Shown in pieces: positions 1-5,618 of a DNA stretch of 5,618 bases (position 1 is the first letter of the stretch; the number at the start of each line of letters is the position of its first letter). The notes below the pieces were generated by a model, which did not search any database, had not been told where the DNA came from, and saw only the letters and a program-made list of their open reading frames with translations. This DNA comes from an uncultured Erysipelotrichaceae bacterium (lineage in GTDB: Bacteria > Bacillota_I > Bacilli_A > RF39 > UBA660), in contig CACXFY010000120.1 in assembly GCA_902767005.1 (NCBI GenBank), forward strand, positions 1-5,618, written 5' to 3'. The position numbers and the translations under genes are program-made.

Positions 1-456
1 GATGTTGATGAAGAAGAAAATGATAATTCTATAGTTGAGAGAAGTATTATTTCATTGTATTATTTTGAACATGAAAATTTAAATGATAAAGAGTGGGATT
101 TATTACTTGGTCTTGGAGTTATTCCAGATTTAACTATTATTCTTTATGCAAGTGTTGATGAGAGAATAAAAAGAATAATGAAGAGAAATCCTAATGATAA
201 AGATCTAACTAATGAAGAAGCATTACAAGATGGTTATGATATTATGTTAGAATTTGCAAAAAAATATGACATTCCATATATAGGTATTGATACTACAGAT
301 AAATCTATCGAAGAAGTAAAAATAATTTGTGAGAATATTATTAAAGGATATCAGAAATGTCCAGATAGTAAAAAGAGAGAGTATAGAGAAAAATTGAATG
401 AAGTATATGGCTTTGATTACTTATATGATTTTGGGGTGAAGATATATGAACGATAA
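1..456 (+). CDS. Thymidylate-kinase-like nucleotide kinase, C-terminal part (5' end outside window)
   Basis: The reading frame is open from base 1, so the gene begins upstream; the TTG at 55 is internal and not a credible start. The 151 visible residues lack the P-loop but match the C-terminal half of P-loop nucleoside monophosphate/deoxynucleoside kinases of the thymidylate kinase class. VERS (residues 12-15), followed by ISLYYFE, lies where the family has its (D/E)R(S/F/Y) substrate motif. IPDLTIIL (41-48) is the typical core strand before the lid, and an Arg/Lys-rich stretch around 55-62 (RIKRIMKRN) is the likely lid. Such kinases transfer phosphate from ATP to a nucleotide or nucleoside in the cytoplasm. 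About 35 residues after the final helix (from about KGYQK) look like an added tail. The stop overlaps the next gene by 11 bases, so the two are probably co-translated. The substrate cannot be named; a housekeeping Tmk is not shown. Confidence 0.72.
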   Translation, partial: DVDEEENDNSIVERSIISLYYFEHENLNDKEWDLLLGLGVIPDLTIILYASVDERIKRIMKRNPNDKDLTNEEALQDGYDIMLEFAKKYDIPYIGIDTTDKSIEEVKIICENIIKGYQKCPDSKKREYREKLNEVYGFDYLYDFGVKIYER

Positions 457-1876
457 GTTTGATATTATTATTGTTGGTATGGGACCTAGTAGTATATTTT
501 GTGCTTATGAATTAATAAAGTTAAATGCTAATAAAAAGATTTTATTAATTGAAAAAGGTAAAAGAATAGAGAACAGAAAGTGCCCTATTAAAGAGACTGG
601 AAAATGTATTAGATGTAAACCGATATGTAATATAATTGGAGGCTTTAGTGGGGCTGGAGCTTTCTCTGATGGTAAGTTATTGTCATACCATTTATCTTCT
701 TATAATATAGATAATGATGATATCTATATTGGAGGAAAAGATGATAGTTTTATTAAACAATACTACAGTAGTAAAGAAATAAAAGAATATATGAAATATG
801 TAGATGATATATATCTTCATTTTGGAGCAAGTCATAAATTAGAAGGAATAAGTAGAGTAGATGAAATAATAGATTTACAAGAAAGAGCTAATAAAGAAAA
901 ATTAAATTTAGTAGATGTTCCTATTAGACATTTAGGTACAGAAAAAGCACATGAATTATTTTTAGAAATTGAAAGATTTTTAGAAGATAAAGTATATATG
1001 TTATTTGAAAAAGAAGTAACAGATTTAATAGTAAAAGATAAAAAGGTATGTGGAGTAAAATGTGGTAATGATGAATATATTTCAGATAAAGTAATTATGG
1101 CTGTTGGTGTAGATGGATCTAATAGTTTTAAAGAAATATGTAATAAATATAAAATTAAATGTCGTAATGGATATATGGATATTGGTATAAGATATGAATT
1201 AAAAGATGAAGTAATGCAATATGTAAATGATTTATTATATGAAAGTAAGATTATAGGATATGGTCCATATAAAGATAAGATTAGAACTTATTGTCAGAAT
1301 CCAAGTGGTTTTGTTACACCAGAGACATATGATAATGGATGTACGTTAGTAAATGGGCATGCTTATAAAGATAGAAAAAGTAATAATACTAATTTAGCTA
1401 TATTAGTTTCTTATAAGTTTAATAAAGATTTAAAAAGTCCATTAGAATATGGATTCAATATTGCGAAGAAAGCTAATATGTTAAGTAATGGATATGCTAT
1501 TGTCCAAAGATTTGGAGATTTAATTGATAATAAAGTTACTACTAAAAAGAAGATTATTAATAATAGTGTTGAACCTACTATGAATGAAATATATCCTTAT
1601 GATTTGGGTTTAGTACTTGATTATAGAACAGTAGTAAATATTATAGATTTTATTAAGAGAGTAGATAAGATAATTCCTGGGTTTGCTGATAAAGATAATT
1701 TATTATATGGACCAGAAATTAAGTTTTATGGTAATGAAGTAATAGTAGATAAGAACTTTGAAACATCACTTAGTAATTTATATTCCATTGGTACTGGTGG
1801 AGGTTTAACTATTGGTCTTATGATGGCATCAGTATCTGGTGTTATAATGGCAAGGAGATTAGTAAAATGCAAGTAG
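446..1876 (+). CDS. FAD-dependent dehydrogenase (COG2509-like) with four-Cys motif
   Basis: This 476-residue cytoplasmic flavoprotein starts with a Rossmann FAD fold: GMGPSS at 11-16 (Ser in the place of the third Gly of GxGxxG) and Glu36 at the end of the second strand, where the family holds the FAD ribose. Four cysteines follow at 46, 54, 57 and 61 (C-x7-C-x2-C-x3-C), then a glycine-rich block GGFSGAGAFSDGKL (65-78). That Cys/Gly arrangement is what I recall of the poorly characterised COG2509 FAD-dehydrogenases. The C-terminal block GTGGGLTIG (449-457) fits the closing FAD motif, but Thr450 stands where most relatives have Asp. There are no membrane segments or signal peptide. ATG 446 has GGGGTGA at 433-439 as its ribosome site. 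It overlaps the kinase gene before it by 11 bases and the queC-like gene after it by 10. The reaction is unknown; a role in reducing or oxidising an intermediate of the neighbouring pathway is inference. Confidence 0.82.
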   Translation: MNDKFDIIIVGMGPSSIFCAYELIKLNANKKILLIEKGKRIENRKCPIKETGKCIRCKPICNIIGGFSGAGAFSDGKLLSYHLSSYNIDNDDIYIGGKDDSFIKQYYSSKEIKEYMKYVDDIYLHFGASHKLEGISRVDEIIDLQERANKEKLNLVDVPIRHLGTEKAHELFLEIERFLEDKVYMLFEKEVTDLIVKDKKVCGVKCGNDEYISDKVIMAVGVDGSNSFKEICNKYKIKCRNGYMDIGIRYELKDEVMQYVNDLLYESKIIGYGPYKDKIRTYCQNPSGFVTPETYDNGCTLVNGHAYKDRKSNNTNLAILVSYKFNKDLKSPLEYGFNIAKKANMLSNGYAIVQRFGDLIDNKVTTKKKIINNSVEPTMNEIYPYDLGLVLDYRTVVNIIDFIKRVDKIIPGFADKDNLLYGPEIKFYGNEVIVDKNFETSLSNLYSIGTGGGLTIGLMMASVSGVIMARRLVKCK

Positions 1877-2556
1877 TAGTTATATTTAGTGGTGGAATTG
1901 ATAGTACTGTTTGTCTTGCGAAAGCAATAAAAAAATATGGTAATAAGAATGTATGTTGTCTAGGATTTAATTATGGACAAAAAAATATAAAAGAATTAGA
2001 GTGTGCTAAAAAAATAGCTGATTATTATGATGTTAATTTAGATATATTAGATATTAGTAATTTATTTAAATATTCTGATTGTTCTATGTTAAATACTTCT
2101 AGTAAAGAAATACCAAAAATAACTTATGATGAACAAGTAAAAGAATTAAAAGAAGATGAAGATGTATCTACTAATGTACCTTTTAGAAATGGATTATTAT
2201 TATCAATAGCTTGTAGTTATGCAATTAGTAAAAATATTAAAACTGTGTATTATGGAATACACATGGAAGCAGGAGTTGCTTATAGTTTATATCCAGATTG
2301 TTCTAAAGAATTTAATAGGGCTATTAATAAAGCAATATATATAGGAAGTGGAGAAAAAGTAAAAGTAGAAGCTCCACTAGTAAACTTTAGTAAAAGAGAA
2401 ATAATTGGTATAGGTAATTATTTAAAAGTACCTTTTGAACTTACTTGGACTTGTTATGAAGAAGGAGATAAGCCTTGTTTAGAATGTACAGCTTGTAGAG
2501 ATAGAATATTAGGATTTAAGGAGAATGGAATGATTGATCCTTTAGTAGGTGAGTAA
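1867..2556 (+). CDS. queC: 7-cyano-7-deazaguanine (preQ0) synthase, QueC-like
   Basis: This is a 229-residue protein, close to the usual QueC length of about 220-230. QueC is an ATP-dependent enzyme that turns 7-carboxy-7-deazaguanine and ammonia into preQ0, the precursor of queuosine and of deazaguanine DNA bases. Visible motifs are the PP-loop SGGIDS (8-13), FNYGQ (34-38), VPFRN (104-108, usually VPGRN or VPxRN), YPDC (142-145, normally YPDCR) and a zinc site of Cys196, Cys204, Cys207 and Cys210 (C-x7-C-x2-C-x2-C). All parts needed for catalysis appear present. The stretch before YPDC has a His132 and differs from the Bacillus/E. coli TDYSG form, so it may be a divergent subgroup. ATG 1867 has AAGGAGA at 1852-1858. 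It overlaps the flavoprotein gene by 10 bases. None of queD, queE, queF, folE or tgt is in the window. The reaction is likely; the end use of the product is open. Confidence 0.87.
   Translation: MQVVVIFSGGIDSTVCLAKAIKKYGNKNVCCLGFNYGQKNIKELECAKKIADYYDVNLDILDISNLFKYSDCSMLNTSSKEIPKITYDEQVKELKEDEDVSTNVPFRNGLLLSIACSYAISKNIKTVYYGIHMEAGVAYSLYPDCSKEFNRAINKAIYIGSGEKVKVEAPLVNFSKREIIGIGNYLKVPFELTWTCYEEGDKPCLECTACRDRILGFKENGMIDPLVGE
2547..2553 (+). promoter_or_regulatory. Ribosome binding site deciding the phosphoribosyltransferase start
   Basis: AGGTGAG lies inside the last codons of the queC-like gene, four bases before ATG 2558. A GTG at 2549 in the same frame falls within this site, so it cannot use it; ATG 2558 is therefore the chosen start. 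Confidence 0.75.
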
Positions 2557-2557
2557 T

Positions 2558-3088
2558 ATGAAAAGATGTTTAAAGGAAGAAAGATTAATAAATGATGGAG
2601 ATCCTTCAATAAAAATAAAATATGGAGAAAAAGATTTTCTTCTTGGTGTAGATTTAATAAGTAAAGATATACAAGAGAAATTTAAAGATAAAAAATTTGG
2701 TCTTATTGGAGTAGCTCGTGGTGGTTTACCATTACTTGTTGCGGTATCACATAGAATAGATGTTAGAAGAGTTGATATGGTTCAAATACAAATGACTAAT
2801 TCAGATAATAAATGGGATTATGGAGAAGCTAAATTTGTTAATGAAACTTTAGATGATGAAATAGATGAATATATTATATTTGAAGATATAGTTAGTCATG
2901 GAAGAAGTGTTAATCTATTAGTAAATGAATTAAAAAAACGTGGTAAAAAAGTATTGGCCATTTATTCATTAATTTTAAATGAAGATATGAAAAATATTGA
3001 ATTAGATAATGAAGATATGGATATAATATATGTAGATATGATTAAGCAAATACAATGGGTTAACTTCTTTTGGGAACAAGGATACTAA
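2558..3088 (+). CDS. Purine phosphoribosyltransferase, Gpt/type I PRT-like
   Basis: This 176-residue cytoplasmic enzyme has a type I phosphoribosyltransferase fold. It would join a purine-like base to PRPP to give a 5'-mononucleotide and pyrophosphate. The pyrophosphate loop is ARGG (53-56) in GVARGGLPLL. The PRPP motif is YIIFEDIVSHGRS (105-117), with the acidic pair Glu109-Asp110 and the SHGRS phosphate loop instead of the commoner DTGxT. HRIDVRRVDMVQIQ (65-78) and the C-terminal WVNFFWE (167-173) resemble the base-site end of xanthine-guanine enzymes (Gpt, where it reads like WIxxPWx). The gene starts two bases after the queC-like stop and its own stop overlaps the next start by one base (TAATG). 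The neighbour suggests a deazapurine or guanine-like base as substrate, which is inference; plain guanine/xanthine salvage is the main alternative. Confidence 0.82.
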   Translation: MKRCLKEERLINDGDPSIKIKYGEKDFLLGVDLISKDIQEKFKDKKFGLIGVARGGLPLLVAVSHRIDVRRVDMVQIQMTNSDNKWDYGEAKFVNETLDDEIDEYIIFEDIVSHGRSVNLLVNELKKRGKKVLAIYSLILNEDMKNIELDNEDMDIIYVDMIKQIQWVNFFWEQGY

Positions 3089-3786
3089 TGGGTACTTTAA
3101 TTACAATAGAAGGTATAAGTGGAAGTGGAAAAACTTATTACTTTAATAAATTAAAAGAAAAATATAAAGATGATTCTAGAGTAATATTTAATGGTGAAAT
3201 AACAGATGGGAATCATAAAGATTATGGTAGTAAAATATTTGATATATTATTTTCTACTAAGAGTAGATTTTTTGATATAGGTAATCCTAAAGCTGAAGCA
3301 TTACTAATTGCGGCTAAACAAGCTTTTGATGAAGATAATTATATATTACCAATGTTAGAAGACGATAAAGTTGTTATTAGTGATAGAGGATTTGATACAA
3401 TATGTATTATTGAAGGAATAATGTTTACTAGAAAATATGGTGGTAGATTAGAAGATAATGTAGATATGATGTATAGTACATTAAGTAATTTTAATAAAGT
3501 TCCAGATTTGACTATTGTTTTAGATGGGAATTTTTCGAAGGCTTTATTAAAAGCTGAAAAGAGAGATAATTTACCATATACAAATGAAGAAAAAGAAATA
3601 TTATTCTCAAGCTCATTATTATATAAAGAATTGGTAAATAAAAGTGAGAGAGTAATTTGTATTAATCGGGATGAAGACGAGGAAGAAGTCTTTAAAAATA
3701 TAGTGAATGTTATTGAAAAAGAAATAAAAAAAGAAAGAAGGTATGTGTATGAAAAAAATAACATTAGTAACAGGAAATTGGGCTAA
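3088..3786 (+). CDS. Thymidylate-kinase-like P-loop nucleotide kinase
   Basis: The protein is 232 residues from ATG 3088, which shares a base with the preceding stop and has AAGGA at 3078-3082; an in-frame TTG at 3070 is less likely because it lacks such a site. The P-loop is GISGSGKT (9-16). DR at 99-100 (VVISDRGFD) is the substrate/magnesium motif, VPDLTIVLD (138-146) is the core strand, and KALLKAEKRD (151-160) is the lid. This matches the thymidylate kinase superfamily, which phosphorylates nucleoside monophosphates with ATP. The usual REPGGT-like substrate segment near residue 35 is not there; the place reads FNGEITDGNH (34-43), so thymidylate may not be the substrate. The tail is rich in Glu/Lys. 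Its last 38 bases are shared with the HAM1-like gene in another frame. Its partner at the left end is also kinase-like but differs in sequence, so it is not a recent copy. Confidence 0.8.
   Translation: MGTLITIEGISGSGKTYYFNKLKEKYKDDSRVIFNGEITDGNHKDYGSKIFDILFSTKSRFFDIGNPKAEALLIAAKQAFDEDNYILPMLEDDKVVISDRGFDTICIIEGIMFTRKYGGRLEDNVDMMYSTLSNFNKVPDLTIVLDGNFSKALLKAEKRDNLPYTNEEKEILFSSSLLYKELVNKSERVICINRDEDEEEVFKNIVNVIEKEIKKERRYVYEKNNISNRKLG
3737..3741 (+). promoter_or_regulatory. Ribosome binding site deciding the HAM1-like start
   Basis: GAAGG lies within a purine-rich run (3731-3741). It is 7 bases from ATG 3749 but only 1 base from the in-frame ATG 3743, so ATG 3749 is preferred. Both fall inside the preceding kinase gene. 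Confidence 0.65.
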
Positions 3787-4312
3787 GATTGCTCAAGCAA
3801 AAAAATTTCTAGAGCCAATTGGTGTAGAAGTTGATAATGTAAAAATGGACACAGTAGAAATACAAGCAGATAGTATTGAAGAAGTTGCTGCCTATTCAGC
3901 TAAATGGGCTAGTGAAGAATTAAAAGCCAATGTAGTAAAGAATGATACTGGAATAATGATTGATGCTTTAGGTGGGTTTCCAGCAGCTTATACTCATTAT
4001 GTAGGAGATACTATTGGAGAAAAAGGTATCTTAAAACTAATGAAGGGTGAAGAAAATAGAAAAGCTCGATTTGTACAAGTACTTGCTTATTGTGAATATG
4101 GAAGTGAACCAGTTGTATTTAAGTCAATAACAGAAGGCAGTATTTCTAGAAGATTACAAGGTAAATATGGATGGAGTTGGGATTTTATCTTTATTCCAGA
4201 AGGACAAGAAAAAACACTTGGATCTTTTAAAGATGATGTAAGACTAAAGATGTGGAATGATACTGGATATAAGCAATTAATTGATTATTTAAAAAAGAAT
4301 AAAAAAATCTAG
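3749..4312 (+). CDS. HAM1/ITPase-like non-canonical NTP pyrophosphatase, divergent
   Basis: The 187 residues match the usual length of this family, which hydrolyses purine NTPs such as ITP, dITP and XTP to the monophosphate and pyrophosphate. Motifs are TGNWAK (8-13), VEIQ (36-39), NDTG (65-68, with Asp66 at the catalytic acidic position), ALGGFPAAY (73-81) and WDFIF (144-148, usually [WY]DPIF). The C-terminal segment is unusual: where relatives have a Ser-His-Arg contact to the base before the last helix, this has KMWNDTGYKQL (167-177), so no SHR is seen. This argues for altered base choice or loss of activity. The form before the core (GFPAAYTHYVGD) is closer to eukaryotic ITPA in appearance than to RdgB. 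It shares 38 bases with the kinase gene. It may clean up or supply a modified nucleotide made by its neighbours; that is inference. Confidence 0.78.
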   Translation: MKKITLVTGNWAKIAQAKKFLEPIGVEVDNVKMDTVEIQADSIEEVAAYSAKWASEELKANVVKNDTGIMIDALGGFPAAYTHYVGDTIGEKGILKLMKGEENRKARFVQVLAYCEYGSEPVVFKSITEGSISRRLQGKYGWSWDFIFIPEGQEKTLGSFKDDVRLKMWNDTGYKQLIDYLKKNKKI

Positions 4313-4348
4313 AAATAGACAAGTATAGTATATTTGTTTAAAAAAAAC

Positions 4349-4376
4349 AAAAAGGACTAATAATTAGTTCTTTTTT
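4349..4376 (+). terminator. Rho-independent terminator closing the nucleotide gene run
   Basis: The arms 4349-4360 and 4364-4375 pair over 12 positions with one G-T wobble (core AAGGACTAA against TTAGTTCTT), a 3-base loop and a T-run to 4376. Because one arm is A-rich, it could also work on the minus strand. It sits 36 bases after the HAM1-like stop and before the dehydrogenase gene. Confidence 0.75.
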
Positions 4377-4380
4377 AGTG

Positions 4381-4386
4381 TATAAT
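4381..4386 (+). promoter_or_regulatory. Possible -10 box of the dehydrogenase promoter
   Basis: TATAAT is an exact sigma-A type -10 match right after the terminator T-run, and a TG lies directly before it. No -35 match is seen at 16-18 bases, and the predicted transcript start (about 4393) would touch the AGGTGA ribosome site, giving a very short leader. It may be a chance match in AT-rich DNA. Confidence 0.35.
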
Positions 4387-4402
4387 TAAAATAGGTGAGA
4401 CT

Positions 4403-5314
4403 ATGAAGAATAAAAAGGTTGTAATAATTGGATGTGGAAATGTTGGGATGAGTTATGCTTATGCATTACTTAATCAAAGAACACATGTTAATGAACTTGC
4501 TTTAATAGATTTAAATCGTGAAAGAGTTGAGGGAGAAGTAATGGATTTGAACCATTGTCTTGCTTTTTCACCATCAAAGATGAAAATTAAAGTAGGGGAT
4601 TATAGTGATTGTCATGATGCAGCATTAATTGTATTGGCTGCTGGTGTTAATTCAAAATTAGGAGAGTCTAGATTAGATTTGTTAAAAAGAAATGCAGATA
4701 TATTTAAAGGTATTATTGATGAAGTAATGAAGAATAAATTTAGTGGCGTATTTTTAATAGCAACTAATCCAGTTGATATTATGACATATTTAGTTAGTAA
4801 GTATGCTAATTATCCAAAAGAGAAAGTAATAGGTAGTGGGACAACTTTAGATACAGCAAGACTTAGATTTATTATTGGAGAAAAAGTTGGTGTATCACCT
4901 AGTAATGTACATGGGTATGTAATAGGAGAACATGGAGAATCAGAATTTATTCCTTGGAGTAATGTTAATATTGCTTTGCAGCCTATTACAGACTTTCTAG
5001 ATGAAAAAGAATTAAGAGAGATTGATGAGGATGTTAAAAAAGCTGCTTATAAAATAATAAAAGCTAAAGGTGCTACTTATTATGGAATAGGTATGTGTTT
5101 AGTTAGAATTACTAATGCTATACTTGGTGATGAAAATACAGTAATGGTTGTTTCTACTTATGACAAGACAAATGATTTATATTTAGGACTTCCAAGTATT
5201 ATAAATAAAAATGGGGCTAGTAAGAAAATAGATTTTTATTTAACTGAAGAAGAGACAAATAAATTAATATATTCTATTAGTGTTTTAAAACAAGCAATAA
5301 TTAATTTGAAATAG
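4403..5314 (+). CDS. ldh: L-lactate dehydrogenase family, NAD-dependent 2-hydroxyacid dehydrogenase
   Basis: This 303-residue cytoplasmic enzyme is near the usual 310-320 length. L-LDH reduces pyruvate to L-lactate with NADH, regenerating NAD in fermentation. Seen are the NAD loop GCGNVG (10-15), Asp36 that selects NAD, the mobile loop GESRLDLLKRN (87-97) with Arg90 (Arg109 in standard numbering), ATNPVD (120-125), LDTAR (149-153, with Asp168/Arg171 equivalents) and the catalytic His177 (His195) in GEHGESE. Two differences stand out: Ser84 at the substrate-specificity position where LDH has Gln102, and Glu179 where the family usually has Asp (GEHGD). A related 2-hydroxyacid such as 2-oxoisocaproate could be the substrate instead; Arg at that position would mean malate, and it is not Arg. 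ATG 4403 has AGGTGA at 4393-4398. The gene is 10 bases from the following one and may share its transcript. Confidence 0.88.
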   Translation: MKNKKVVIIGCGNVGMSYAYALLNQRTHVNELALIDLNRERVEGEVMDLNHCLAFSPSKMKIKVGDYSDCHDAALIVLAAGVNSKLGESRLDLLKRNADIFKGIIDEVMKNKFSGVFLIATNPVDIMTYLVSKYANYPKEKVIGSGTTLDTARLRFIIGEKVGVSPSNVHGYVIGEHGESEFIPWSNVNIALQPITDFLDEKELREIDEDVKKAAYKIIKAKGATYYGIGMCLVRITNAILGDENTVMVVSTYDKTNDLYLGLPSIINKNGASKKIDFYLTEEETNKLIYSISVLKQAIINLK

Positions 5315-5320
5315 GAGTGA
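5313..5320 (+). promoter_or_regulatory. Ribosome binding site of the WXG100-like gene
   Basis: AGGAGTGA overlaps the dehydrogenase stop and ends 4 bases before ATG 5325, supporting that start and linked translation. Confidence 0.7.
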
Positions 5321-5324
5321 TATT

Positions 5325-5618
5325 ATGGTATCAGGTGGAACAGTAACTGGAGATTTAGGAAATGTTGAAAGTGGATTCTCATCTTATAGTTCAGCTACGA
5401 GTAGTTTAGGATCTAATTGGCAAGGTCCATCATATGATAATTTTATTGGGCAAGTAGAGGACTTTGTTGGTGAATTTAAGGCTACTATTTCTGGAGAGAT
5501 GAGTGCTTTTGCAGATGCATGTGAAGCTTATGAACAATATATGCAAGCATATAATAATCAAAAGACAGCTGAAGGAAATGTTGCGGAAGCAATAAGAGTA
5601 AAGGACGCTTCAGCCCAA
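5325..5618 (+). CDS. WXG100-like type VII secretion protein, N-terminal part (3' end outside window)
   Basis: Ninety-eight residues are visible before the window ends. The sequence is small-residue and helix-rich, with no signal peptide. Its centre reads SNWQGPSYDNF (30-40), with the WXG turn at Trp32-Gln33-Gly34, followed by a long helical segment rich in Glu, Ala and Tyr. This is the layout of WXG100/ESX proteins, helical hairpins exported by the type VII (ESX/Ess) system in Gram-positive bacteria, whose turn lies near residue 40. The visible part is close to a full 100-residue WXG100 length, but no stop is seen, so it could also be the N-terminal domain of a longer LXG- or WXG-type effector. 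No secretion ATPase (EssC-like) gene is in the window. The gene follows the dehydrogenase by 10 bases. Confidence 0.72.
   Translation, partial: MVSGGTVTGDLGNVESGFSSYSSATSSLGSNWQGPSYDNFIGQVEDFVGEFKATISGEMSAFADACEAYEQYMQAYNNQKTAEGNVAEAIRVKDASAQ

Noticed and set aside
55..456. A complete gene starting at TTG 55.
   Set aside because: The frame stays open to base 1 and the upstream residues (including VERS) match the kinase family, so it is a partial gene.
1867..2556. QueC-like protein as part of a Qat or CBASS anti-phage system.
   Set aside because: No QatA-like ATPase, TatD-like nuclease or cyclic-nucleotide synthase is adjacent; the neighbours are nucleotide enzymes.
3339..3764. A 141-codon open frame on the minus strand.
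   Set aside because: It lies opposite the well-supported kinase gene, reads as a low-complexity Ser/Leu/Phe-rich protein and has no motif; it is a shadow of AT-rich coding DNA.
1..4312. A Dpd-type deazaguanine DNA modification island.
   Set aside because: No DpdA-like transglycosylase, helicase or nuclease gene is in the window, so the defining parts are missing.
4316..4344. A promoter from TAGACA at 4316 in the gap after the HAM1-like gene.
   Set aside because: No fitting -10 box lies at the right spacing, and the terminator would follow it at once.

Overview
The window is a very AT-rich, densely packed bacterial segment with every gene on the + strand. Short or overlapping gene junctions, strong AGGAG/AGGTGA ribosome binding sites, an L-LDH family dehydrogenase and a WXG100-like protein point to a low-GC Gram-positive bacterium (Firmicutes/Bacilli-like, perhaps an uncultured gut lineage). 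All Trp codons in the genes are TGG and none contains an in-frame TGA, so the code looks standard rather than the TGA=Trp code of Mycoplasma and Spiroplasma. The exact taxon cannot be read from the window.

Region 1 (1-4312) is one tightly coupled run of six genes. In order they are: the C-terminal part of a thymidylate-kinase-like nucleotide kinase, cut by the left edge; a four-cysteine FAD-dependent dehydrogenase resembling COG2509; a QueC-like 7-cyano-7-deazaguanine (preQ0) synthase; a Gpt-like purine phosphoribosyltransferase; a second thymidylate-kinase-like P-loop kinase; and a divergent HAM1/ITPase-like NTP pyrophosphatase. Four of the five junctions overlap and the fifth has one base between stop and start. 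A hairpin with a T-run at 4349-4376 ends the run.

Region 2 (4403-5618) is a separate transcription unit. It holds an L-lactate/2-hydroxyacid dehydrogenase and, 10 bases later, the start of a small WXG100-like protein of the type VII secretion class, cut by the right edge.

The notable item is region 1. QueC makes a deazapurine base. Here it lies beside a base-to-nucleotide transferase, two nucleotide kinases and a nucleotide pyrophosphatase, and not beside queD, queE, queF or folE within the window. That set could, by inference only, take a modified purine base to a nucleotide and its phosphates. Several members have changed family motifs: the second kinase has no REPGGT-like segment, the HAM1 protein lacks the usual C-terminal Ser-His-Arg, and the flavoprotein has Thr for Asp in its last FAD motif. 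These changes would fit a non-standard substrate. A salvage or housekeeping role is not excluded.
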